From NCBI GenBank assembly GCA_030374735.1, contig JASCIV010000140.1, positions 14,962-39,684 on the forward strand: 24,723 bases of DNA, in the 5' to 3' direction. The notes under the pieces were generated by a model that worked only from the letters and a program-made list of their open reading frames with translations, searched no databases and was not told where the DNA came from. The stretch is from Gracilaria caudata. Lineage: Eukaryota > Rhodophyta > Florideophyceae > Gracilariales > Gracilariaceae. Positions 1 to 7,817 of the stretch are shown in pieces. Both the position numbers and the translations under genes were made by a program. Every line of letters starts with the position of its first letter. The stretch's first letter is position 1.

Positions 1-16
1 CCCCCCCCCCCCCCCC
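1..16. repeat. Poly-C run at the window edge
   Basis: The first 16 bases are all C, directly followed by unique sequence 48 bp upstream of the first ATG. It is a homopolymer tract and could be a contig or assembly-gap edge rather than a functional element. No telomere-type repeat unit is visible. Confidence 0.8.
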
Positions 17-64
17 ACTGGAGCAATCTCTGCGGCGTTCACATTTTTTCTTCCGCGCATCATA

Positions 65-847
65 ATGAATAGCGTTGCGTTCGTGTCGATGCCATCCTTC
101 GTTCGTGATTTGCGACCACAACGACAGTGCGCACGCTTCACATGTAGCAGACAATTACCGCCACCCGCGCCGCTTCTTTCCCGTCTTGATGCTCTTACTG
201 AACGAACCAACTATGTAAAGTGTCCGTTTTGGCGACGAAGGTTTTCCGATACGCTGGACGCCGTTCGACAAGTTCTTGTTTGGGCTCTTCTCACTCGGCA
301 CAAATCACTTCTTCCAGACTCGTTATTAACAAGTTCTCCCTCGCTGGCAAAGTCGCCAAACCTTTCGTTACAACATCGCTTGCTCTTGATTCGAGAAGAT
401 TTTGAGAAGAGGCAGTATTACATCACTGGTCGATTGAGTTCGCAGATTTATCGTGATGATTGTTTTTTTGATGGGCCAGATCCCGACGTTCCTGTGCGAG
501 GATTGAAAAAGTATACTTCGGCAACTGCAGGATTGTTCTGTCGACGACTGTCACGAGTGGACCTCATTGACATCAAAATTCAACATGATCAAAGTATCAA
601 AGCAGAATGGAGATTACAAGGTGCATTAAATCTACCGTGGAAGCCCATGATAAAACCATACACTGGTTTCACCGTATATTCGTTTGACGACGACGGTTTG
701 GTTGAAGCTCATGTTGAAACCTGGTCCATATCTGCGTTGGATGCGTTTGTTAGTGTTGTATTCAAAGACTTCGGCGCTCCCCCAGCTGAAAGCATCGAGC
801 AAATACTTTGCCGAAGGAATTCGCATTCTGAACATCATGATTCATGA
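65..847 (+). CDS. Plastid-targeted DUF2358 (NTF2/SnoaL-like) protein
   Basis: This 260-residue protein has a Ser/Arg-rich, acid-poor N-terminal region of about 60 residues consistent with a plastid transit peptide. The C-terminal half (about residues 112-235) matches the DUF2358 family of cyanobacteria and plastids: an early YYITGRLSSQIYRDDCFFDGPD-like segment, a central LQGALNLPWKPMI stretch, and a final VEAHVETWSISALDAF stretch typical of the family (compare the plant LPWRP and ESWNISALEA motifs). The fold is expected to be a small NTF2-like alpha/beta cone; no biochemical activity is established for the family as far as I know. The ATG at 65 is the first in frame. The next gene, on the same strand 248 bp downstream, is also plastid-type. 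The family call is fairly secure; function is unknown. Confidence 0.8.
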   Translation: MNSVAFVSMPSFVRDLRPQRQCARFTCSRQLPPPAPLLSRLDALTERTNYVKCPFWRRRFSDTLDAVRQVLVWALLTRHKSLLPDSLLTSSPSLAKSPNLSLQHRLLLIREDFEKRQYYITGRLSSQIYRDDCFFDGPDPDVPVRGLKKYTSATAGLFCRRLSRVDLIDIKIQHDQSIKAEWRLQGALNLPWKPMIKPYTGFTVYSFDDDGLVEAHVETWSISALDAFVSVVFKDFGAPPAESIEQILCRRNSHSEHHDS

Positions 848-1095
848 TGACGTTAACAATTTTAAATAAATTAATACCGAAGAACAGGCCCGACTGCTCA
901 AACCATCCACGTGTTGGGCGCTGATCCCACAAAGAGCCACCAATCATTGCGCGATCAAACCCTACGCATCGCTCCGCCTCCCATTTGTTGAAGTGATCTC
1001 AACCACTCTCCCAATAGCTCACATTTTCTCAACCTCCATCGTCAGGGAAGCCCTTCCCGAACACTTTCTCAGTCTGCTCTCAACATCGCCTGCAG

Positions 1096-2997
1096 ATGGC
1101 GTCTTCAAACGCTGCCCCTTCTTTTGTTCCCCTTTCTCCCGTCTTTCACCAACATCGAACTTTCTTCACACACTCCATCACCCATTGTGCACGTCCTACA
1201 ACTGCGCTACCCCCTCTTCGCGCCCCTATCACCAATGCCGCCCCGGCGCAAACCGTTTCAGATGTATTACCGCGCACTTCAAGTTTACCGCCTAGCCAGA
1301 CGTATGACTACGTAATAGTCGGCGGTGGTGCAGCAGGATGCGTGCTGGCGAATCGTTTGTCGGCGAACAGTACCACGCGCGTATTGCTCTTGGAAGCAGG
1401 CCCTCCAGATGATGACTTCTACCTCAAAATTCCTCTTGGATTCCCTTATTTGCTAGGCTCACGACACGACTGGGCTTTCGTCACTGAACCAGAGCCAAAC
1501 TTGAACGGTCGTCGTTTATATTTTCCGCGCGGCAAAGTAATGGGTGGTTCACATTCCATTTCTGTTATGCTTTATCATCGAGGCAATGCAGCCGATTATG
1601 AATCATGGCCTGAGGGATGGCGCGCTCAAGACGTTCTTCCATATTTCAAGCGCTCTGAAAACCAAATGGCGAAGAACAAACAATCATCCGACGCACACAG
1701 CACAAACGGTCCTTTGGCCGTAAGCGATCTTGCTCGCGTGAATCCTATGTCTGCTGCTTTCGTTGAGGCGGCAAAAAAGACTGGCCTGCCTCCAAACGAC
1801 GATTTCAATGATTGGAGCAAGATACAAGACGGGGTGGGCCTTTTTCAAGTCACTCAGAGGGATGGAAATCGTGAATCCCCTGCCACCGCGTACGTCAATA
1901 ACATTAGATCTAGAAGGAACTTAACTGTGAAAACGGGTGTACTTGTCGAACGAATTCTATTTGCGGATATAAACGGTCAACCGCGGGCTGTGGGCATTTC
2001 CTTCATCGACGGAGATGGAAAACGTGTATCGGTCAAGGCCGAGAACGAAGTTCTGCTTTCAGCGGGAGTGTATGCCAGTCCACAATTGCTCATGTTGAGC
2101 GGAATTGGCCCTGCAGCTCATCTGAAAGATATGGATATCCCTGTGATAGCAGACGTACCGGCCGTTGGCAAGAACTTGCAAGATCATGCTGGCGTCATGC
2201 TGAGTTATGAGAGTCACTTTCCACAAGCCGACAAGCGGAAGAGCTCGTTATACTACACCGAAAGGACCGGTAAACGTATCGGTACTATCCTTAACTACAT
2301 CTTCCGCGGAAAGGGACCGCTCACCAGCCCTATGTGCGAGGCTGGTGGTTTTGTGAAGTCGGACCGTAGCATGGATGCATGTGATTTACAACTACGCTTT
2401 ATCCCGTTTGTGTCAGAACCTGACCCGTATCATTCTCTAGCCGATTTTGCGACGGCGGGGTCGTATTTACGAAACCAGGCGAATCGTCCGGCTGGGTTCA
2501 CTTTGCAGAGTGTAGCTGCTCGACCAAGATCTAGAGGGTGGGTTAGCCTGAGGTCGACTGACATTCGAGACAGCGTGAAGATCCATGGTAACTGGATGTC
2601 AGACCCACAGGATCTTCGAACATTGGTACACGGACTGAAGCTATGTCGTCAAATAGCAGAGCAGGACCAGTTCAAAGAATATCGCGGACGAGAATTGTAT
2701 CCTGGTGGGAATATTGTGTCTGACAGCGATCTTGAAAAGTATGTTTTGGATACTTGTCACACTGCGAACGCTATGGTTGGCACTTGTCGAATGGGAAGTG
2801 GTGATGATTGTGCGGTTGATGCGGAGCTTAGAGTAAAGGGAGTACAGGGATTGAGAATTATTGACTCTTCTGTGATGCCTAATCTGCCGGGTGGTCAATC
2901 AGGGGCTCCGACGATGATGATTGCTGAAAAGGGAGCGGACTTAGTGCTGCAGTCGCAGAAGAGTTTAGTGGAAGCATCCAGCGCGTCAAGTGGATAG
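1096..2997 (+). CDS. FAP: GMC oxidoreductase, fatty acid photodecarboxylase (FAP)
   Basis: This 633-residue flavoenzyme is predicted to use blue light to convert free fatty acids to alkanes or alkenes plus CO2 in the plastid. Residues 1-69 form a Ser/Thr/Pro/Ala-rich leader with an early Phe (ASSNAAPSFVPL), as in red-lineage transit peptides. The FAD-binding Rossmann motif VIVGGGAAG is at 73-81, followed by LLLEAG, a GGS-plus-LYHRG segment and an FNDWS segment seen in algal FAPs. Aligned from memory with Chlorella variabilis FAP, the two FAP-diagnostic residues are present: Cys414 (for C432, in LTSPMCEAGGF) and Arg434 (for R451, in DLQLRFIP). Thr469, Gln471, His555 and Asn558 match T484, Q486, H572 and N575. 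Length is close to the family's roughly 650 residues. The general alternative is a choline- or alcohol-dehydrogenase-like GMC enzyme, but the Cys/Arg pair argues for FAP. Confidence 0.85.
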   Translation: MASSNAAPSFVPLSPVFHQHRTFFTHSITHCARPTTALPPLRAPITNAAPAQTVSDVLPRTSSLPPSQTYDYVIVGGGAAGCVLANRLSANSTTRVLLLEAGPPDDDFYLKIPLGFPYLLGSRHDWAFVTEPEPNLNGRRLYFPRGKVMGGSHSISVMLYHRGNAADYESWPEGWRAQDVLPYFKRSENQMAKNKQSSDAHSTNGPLAVSDLARVNPMSAAFVEAAKKTGLPPNDDFNDWSKIQDGVGLFQVTQRDGNRESPATAYVNNIRSRRNLTVKTGVLVERILFADINGQPRAVGISFIDGDGKRVSVKAENEVLLSAGVYASPQLLMLSGIGPAAHLKDMDIPVIADVPAVGKNLQDHAGVMLSYESHFPQADKRKSSLYYTERTGKRIGTILNYIFRGKGPLTSPMCEAGGFVKSDRSMDACDLQLRFIPFVSEPDPYHSLADFATAGSYLRNQANRPAGFTLQSVAARPRSRGWVSLRSTDIRDSVKIHGNWMSDPQDLRTLVHGLKLCRQIAEQDQFKEYRGRELYPGGNIVSDSDLEKYVLDTCHTANAMVGTCRMGSGDDCAVDAELRVKGVQGLRIIDSSVMPNLPGGQSGAPTMMIAEKGADLVLQSQKSLVEASSASSG

Positions 2998-3731
2998 CTG
3001 CGTCTTGGACGGAATGGAGCTGAGAGTTGCTTTAGTAAACAGCTTTTTCTCGGAAACCGTGATGATTGATGATCCAGCCATGCAGACAGAGATAACTGTA
3101 TCACTGGACAGCGAGCGACATGAAAGTGCGTGTACATTTGAATGTACAGGATGTCAGAGGACAGGGACGCTTGCTACCCAATTTTGAGGACGCTCAGGAG
3201 AGGCGCGCTCGCACGTTGAGCTCCTAGACTTGGTGGACGACGAGAGCGCATTTCGTATCAAGTGCAAATGATTCACGAAGCGTACTGACGTCGATTTCGG
3301 ATGCATACCGCCGAGAGAACGCTCGTGATTAGCGGGTGGCGTCGGTAAAATGCAGTCGCAGGCGTCCGCTCATGACGATAATCAAGCGTGGCCGCCTCAC
3401 ACTTCCACACTTCATGCAGCGGGGCGGGGGCTGTAGGTGTGTGTAAAAGGGGAAGCGCTGGTGGCGAAATGGTCCCTCACTTCGCAGCGAGCGCCCAACG
3501 CACGGCTCTCTCGCTTTGGAGGATATTGCAGGACAGACACTCACCGCCGCCACGATCTCATCCTGCTGGAGTGCGCAGATACCGTCGTCCCCCAAAACAT
3601 TCCCTCGCCCCGCTTCCGCACGGTCGTTAGAAGACTGGAGGCTGCTCGGAGTATCCTAGTAGCCTTGCTTGTAGCGTACTCCCGCCAAAGACACACAAAC
3701 TGCCTCTCAGCAAGCTCGACTGTGAGGCGAA
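2998..3731. other. Intergenic region, FAP 3' flank and USP promoter
   Basis: This 734-bp stretch separates two genes on the + strand. I find no credible coding region. It holds an 18-nt near-perfect palindrome at 3131-3148, and a C-rich tract leads into the USP gene. Short open frames here overlap each other on both strands and show no recognisable protein motif. Confidence 0.6.
3131..3148. repeat. Short inverted repeat TGTACATT-TG-AATGTACA
   Basis: Two perfect 8-nt arms (3131-3138 and 3141-3148) are separated by two bases. The site lies about 130 bp after the FAP stop codon. The tiny spacer suits a dimeric protein-binding site better than an RNA hairpin. No function can be assigned. Confidence 0.6.
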
Positions 3732-5453
3732 ATGGACAAGACGCCCAGGCGCCACTCGCCCAAGCCGCGTCGGCGCTCGATGCGGCCTCGCGCGCCAGCG
3801 CACACACGTGTGGAGCGCGCGTTGGCGGTGCGCAACGGGCGCGCGGCGCGCGTCGCCAAAGCGGGTCGCGCAACGCTACGCAACAACGGACGCGCAGCGG
3901 AAGCGCGCGCAATGCAAAGCGCGTGCGCCGCTCACCGCCGCGGAGGCAGTACAAGCACGCGCTCCCGCCAAACCGCCGCGCGCTCGCAACTCCTCTCGGC
4001 CGCGCTCCCACCGTCCCCATCCCCCCCGTCGCGCGCCGCGATGCCCGACTGCACCCCCACTCCTTCCACGCCCACTCCCCCCTCCACACCGCCACCGCTC
4101 CCGCATCCGCCCGGACTGCTCAACCTTGGCAACACCTGCTACATCAACTCCGTGCTGCAGGTGCTGTATAATCAGCCGCTCTTCCGCAACGCGCTCGCGC
4201 GCTGGCATTGCCCCCCCACGCCCCACTTCGCTTGCGAGCTAGCACACGCACTGCAGTCGCTTTTCTGCACCCTCGACCACGCGCAGCTACTGCAGAGGGA
4301 GTCCTCCCGCCAAACCGCCCTACCCACCGCTGACGACGATGAGTGCGATACGCTCGACACAGATCCGCTCGACGATCTTCGCGAGAATGTCGATTACGTC
4401 TCGCCCTCCGCCTTCGTCTCTCTCTTGCGCGACGAGCGATGCGACTTTGAGGCCGTTGGCCAGCAGGACGCGCATGAATTCCTCCGCTTCCTGCTCGACA
4501 AGGTCGATGACGCCCTCAAACTCCACCCGGCGGCCATCGACTGTCATCAGCCAGACGCTCCGCAATCCCCGCTGTCGGAGCATCCCACCGCCCAGCAACT
4601 CGGTCGTCTGCGCGGTGGGGAGGCCCCGAAACACGACAGCTCGGACGTGCCAAGCAGTTCGGTAGCCGCACCTATCAAGGCAAAGGGCACCGAACTACCG
4701 CGATTGGCAAAGAGAAGACGCGTCTCAGAGCCGTCGGACGCCTCCGAGCCCACCTCACCCGCGGTAGACTCCCGTCCGCGAAAGCGCTTCCGCCCCACAT
4801 TGGTTCCGGATTTGTTCGAGGGCAAGGCAGTCACCGCCACGCGTTGTGACTTTTGTGAATCTATGTCCAACCGTGCCGAACAATTTTTAGATGTTTCTCT
4901 ACCGGTGGAAGCTGGACGCAATCTCAGCTGGGCGTGGTCCAAGACGGGCGCCAAGGAAAAGCTCGTAGGTGTGAACAAGTACAGTTGCGACACTTGCAAC
5001 ACCTACACAGAGGCGCAAAGATGGTGGCGTGTAGTCACCCTCCCGAAGGTATTGACGGTTCACCTCAAGCTTTTTGCCTTCGATTCCCCATACACGAGCT
5101 CTGGTGAAAAGGTTGCCGTAGCCATGCCGTGTCCTTTTGAGATGCGCTTGTCGGAATGGTGTACGGATGATTGCGAGCAGCGAGACATGCAGTATCGTCT
5201 CAGCGCCGTAATTGTGCACGAGGGAAATGGCGCCTCTTCGGGTCATTATTACTCGTACATATACCGCGACGACAAAGCGGAATGGTACGTCTTCGACGAC
5301 TCGCTCGTTTCAGTCGTGTCAAAGAGAGAGCTGGAAGAGAAGCTCTTCACGTCAGCGAGATCACGACGAACGGCGTACTTGCTGTTCTACACGCAGAACC
5401 CAACATCGGAGGTAGCAGCGGCATCCCAAAGTGACCCCAACTCGTCGAGCTAG
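3732..5453 (+). CDS. USP1-like ubiquitin-specific protease
   Basis: This 573-residue protein is a deubiquitinating cysteine protease of the USP (C19) family. The Cys box GLLNLGNTCYINS places the nucleophile at Cys136. The His box GHYYSY places the general base at His505, and WYVFDDS supplies Asp522/523. A QQDAHEFL motif follows the DERCDFEAVG segment. A zinc-ribbon pair is visible: C372/C375 (CDFC) and C419/C422 (CDTC). The LSWAWSK...LVG.NKYSCDTC...YTEAQR run and the LPKVLTVHLK that follows resemble human USP1 more than other USPs, which suggests a nuclear role such as deubiquitinating PCNA or FANCD2; this is inference. Residues 1-103 are very Arg/Ala-rich and 104-127 Pro/Thr-rich; a second in-frame ATG at 4041 (Met104) gives a 470-residue protein that keeps the whole catalytic domain, so the true start is uncertain. 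Residues about 275-360 form a low-complexity insert between the two catalytic halves, with basic KRRR and RKR clusters. Confidence 0.9.
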   Translation: MDKTPRRHSPKPRRRSMRPRAPAHTRVERALAVRNGRAARVAKAGRATLRNNGRAAEARAMQSACAAHRRGGSTSTRSRQTAARSQLLSAALPPSPSPPSRAAMPDCTPTPSTPTPPSTPPPLPHPPGLLNLGNTCYINSVLQVLYNQPLFRNALARWHCPPTPHFACELAHALQSLFCTLDHAQLLQRESSRQTALPTADDDECDTLDTDPLDDLRENVDYVSPSAFVSLLRDERCDFEAVGQQDAHEFLRFLLDKVDDALKLHPAAIDCHQPDAPQSPLSEHPTAQQLGRLRGGEAPKHDSSDVPSSSVAAPIKAKGTELPRLAKRRRVSEPSDASEPTSPAVDSRPRKRFRPTLVPDLFEGKAVTATRCDFCESMSNRAEQFLDVSLPVEAGRNLSWAWSKTGAKEKLVGVNKYSCDTCNTYTEAQRWWRVVTLPKVLTVHLKLFAFDSPYTSSGEKVAVAMPCPFEMRLSEWCTDDCEQRDMQYRLSAVIVHEGNGASSGHYYSYIYRDDKAEWYVFDDSLVSVVSKRELEEKLFTSARSRRTAYLLFYTQNPTSEVAAASQSDPNSSS

Positions 5454-6271
5454 CTGCTTCCTTTCTCAAAGCTTGGCCGAGTAGCTGGTATTCAGCGCTT
5501 CACATGTCGAGTTGCCAGGCATTCACCGCCACTCGGGGTCTTGTAAAGATATGTTTCCTTCTGTTGTATTTCCTTTCTCTCAAGTGCGTCGCGCGAATCA
5601 CTAGCAAATCCACATGGAATCGCCCGAATCACAACTTATGAGCTTTTTGTGAGAAGTTGGGAACAACGAAAGCAGCCGCGCACAAGAGCAACTAAATCGG
5701 ACTACGAGTGATTTAGATATTAGTTCTTTGGCATCTAGTTAAGAGGTCCTTCCATGCAACCCACTTAACAGTTCGCTCATAGAAGCCTGTAGCTTTTTGG
5801 CTGTGCCATACTCACGAGGTGATCAAATCTTGGAGCTATCTGATGTATGAGGGTTACCCTCTACGGCTCTAGATGTTTGTCGTTCCTGTTTTTCTCCCGA
5901 GATGTCAAATCCCAGGAACTCAAGAAGATAGATCCGAACACACGAGTCTTGTTTTCTGCAGAGCTTCCAGGGATTCTTCCGATTATTGAGATCACAAATA
6001 TGGCGGGACAGAATTCTAATGGCGGCAGCGCGATCAGCAGATCGTGTTGATTTTCCCATTCTAAATTCGAGGTCATAGTCTCGGGCAGAAAACGACTGCG
6101 GTTCATCCAACTTCAGCTTTGGTCACTCAGGTTGTGAACTTCGTCTCAGGCGACGGTTGCTGCTGAGGGTCTGCCCTTCTATGGTTGAGAAACTTCATTG
6201 AACCCTCAACCACACACACCCATATATCACTTGTCACCTCTTACTAAATTGAACAATACGAAAAACTGGTG
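5454..6271. other. Intergenic region with no clear gene
   Basis: This 818-bp stretch lies between the USP gene and the orphan gene, both on the + strand. It is less GC-rich than the USP gene. I see an inverted repeat with 7-nt arms at 5692-5698 and 5710-5716 (CTAAATC / GATTTAG) in the probable USP 3' region, and an ATATAT motif at 6222-6227, about 45 bp before the next ATG, which may be a TATA element. A minus-strand open frame over 5861-6106 (81 codons from an ATG) has no recognisable motif and is not called. Confidence 0.55.
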
Positions 6272-7303
6272 ATGCAAGGTTGCTTAGCCTTCTCCCTGAC
6301 TCAATTTGTATCGGGAAGGTCAATTTTCGATCTCTCTGAGAAATGGAACAGACCCCACATTCGCGCATCAACTAGAGCCTCTGCCGAGCTACCAGACGTA
6401 GGCTTGGTTTCCAAGGAAGGAAAGACCGGAACTTGTTGCGTAAACCTTTGGCCATTGCCAGTGTTCGGCGGTTACAATTGGTTCCTAAATGTATATGACC
6501 GACAACTTGCGTCTAATATCGGCCCGTTCGTCATCAACCACATTAACAACCGTGACATCAGCATATCATTCGAACCTGATCAGAAACCCGCCGATACGAA
6601 TGAAAGCAAATCGCATATGTGCTTTCCCGGAATAGCGACCGGGAACATTAGTGTCCCATCTGCCTTGAAAAGGCTTGGGTACAAGGGTAAGAAATACCAA
6701 CTCCGCTTGTTTGAAAAGGGTGGCAGCGAGCCGTTTTTCTCCAGAATGAACGAAATCCACCTCCTGGAGCCCTATGAATCCAAAGAACTGCATGTCAACG
6801 ATCCATGGAAGGATCCAGCACCGACGTTTTCAGTATCCGCCAGATTACCGACCTTTGAAGTTCGAGATACCTTCACTGGTGCGGGTTCCGAGCCACGGAC
6901 CCCTTCAGCACTGGAATATTTTGCTATGAATCTGTTTCCGATATATCCTTTTAACAAGTATTCGTGTTTCGTCTGCGTCTGGCGCCAAAGACCAGGAACA
7001 TGCCCCGTCGCGATTGACAAGCTGAGTAAGGGCATACGGTTGTCATTCTTTGACCCACTCGAACTTCCAGCAGAGGTTGAGACAAGGCCGAAAACAACAG
7101 CACAGTTCGCAGTGAAAAGTTTCAAAGGAGCTGTGACTGATACCGGTATCCACGAGCAGCACAAGCATTTGCTTCGTGAAATCAAAGGATCGGGGACTTT
7201 TGAGGCTGCTTCTGAAACTGATTATAGGATACTTGTTGATAATAGTCCCGGTATCTTCTCACCTGCACGTCGAAATGAAATATGGGTTCAATTAGTGAAT
7301 TAA
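6272..7303 (+). CDS. Orphan protein with a duplicated beta-rich domain
   Basis: I do not recognise this 343-residue protein. The first real ATG is at 6272; the codon before it, at 6269, is GTG. The chain seems to contain two copies of a domain of about 110 residues. Copy 1 (about 67-180) begins with YNWFLNVYDRQ and VINHINNRDISISFEP and ends with YQLRLFEKGG...FFSRMNEIHLL. Copy 2 (about 226-343) begins with YSCFVCVWRQR and AIDKLSKGIRLSFFDP and ends with YRILVDNSPGIFSPARRNEIWVQL. The alternating hydrophobic pattern suggests beta sandwiches. There is no strong signal peptide, membrane helix or catalytic motif, although the N-terminal 15 residues are mildly hydrophobic. The neighbours give no functional hint. 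It is convergent with ALG3 downstream. Confidence 0.65.
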   Translation: MQGCLAFSLTQFVSGRSIFDLSEKWNRPHIRASTRASAELPDVGLVSKEGKTGTCCVNLWPLPVFGGYNWFLNVYDRQLASNIGPFVINHINNRDISISFEPDQKPADTNESKSHMCFPGIATGNISVPSALKRLGYKGKKYQLRLFEKGGSEPFFSRMNEIHLLEPYESKELHVNDPWKDPAPTFSVSARLPTFEVRDTFTGAGSEPRTPSALEYFAMNLFPIYPFNKYSCFVCVWRQRPGTCPVAIDKLSKGIRLSFFDPLELPAEVETRPKTTAQFAVKSFKGAVTDTGIHEQHKHLLREIKGSGTFEAASETDYRILVDNSPGIFSPARRNEIWVQLVN

Positions 7304-7817
7304 AGTGGTCGCCGCCTTACATCCAGGGAATACACGGCAAGATATCGTTGATTCGCAAGATAACGTATGTAAGCAAAGAAAAAACAACTCAAGCTTGCCA
7401 AATGTAACTACGCTTCTTTGGATAACCACAAGATCTGGTTGAGATCTTTTGTTTCAGGTCTTTACATCAACCGGATTGACTTCTTTCCAGATCTCCAGCA
7501 TTTATTCGTATTGAACCGCAGGCATAGCCGCACGGCCAAACTGAAATAGTTTGACCACGAAGCAATAGGCCCTTCAGATGAGCGTCGGTTTCAACATCGT
7601 TAACATCGTCGAAAGCAGCCTGGAAGTTGGATCTTCAAGAAAAGATGTGCTTCCGTCCTTTTTGTACACGGTATATGAATTGATAGACAAAAACATACAG
7701 AACCACTTCAATGGTCGGCACCCTTTGCAGTACAGAAAATGCTCTCCTTAGTCCAAAGATGTCGACAATGGTTTCTCTAGGCTCTCCACGGGACGTTTGA
7801 GAACCTCTTCATCCTTC
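7304..7817. other. Convergent intergenic region
   Basis: These 514 bp lie between the 3' ends of the orphan gene (+) and ALG3 (-), so they should hold both 3' UTRs. I see no coding frame with recognisable content and no strong repeat. Confidence 0.6.

Noticed and set aside
3541..4095. A 184-codon minus-strand frame opposite the USP N-terminus
   Set aside because: Complement of Arg/Ala-rich GC-rich coding sequence; no family features.
5823..6110. A minus-strand frame of about 95 codons in the USP-orphan intergenic region
   Set aside because: It opens with TTG, has no recognisable motif and lies opposite another short frame of equal merit.
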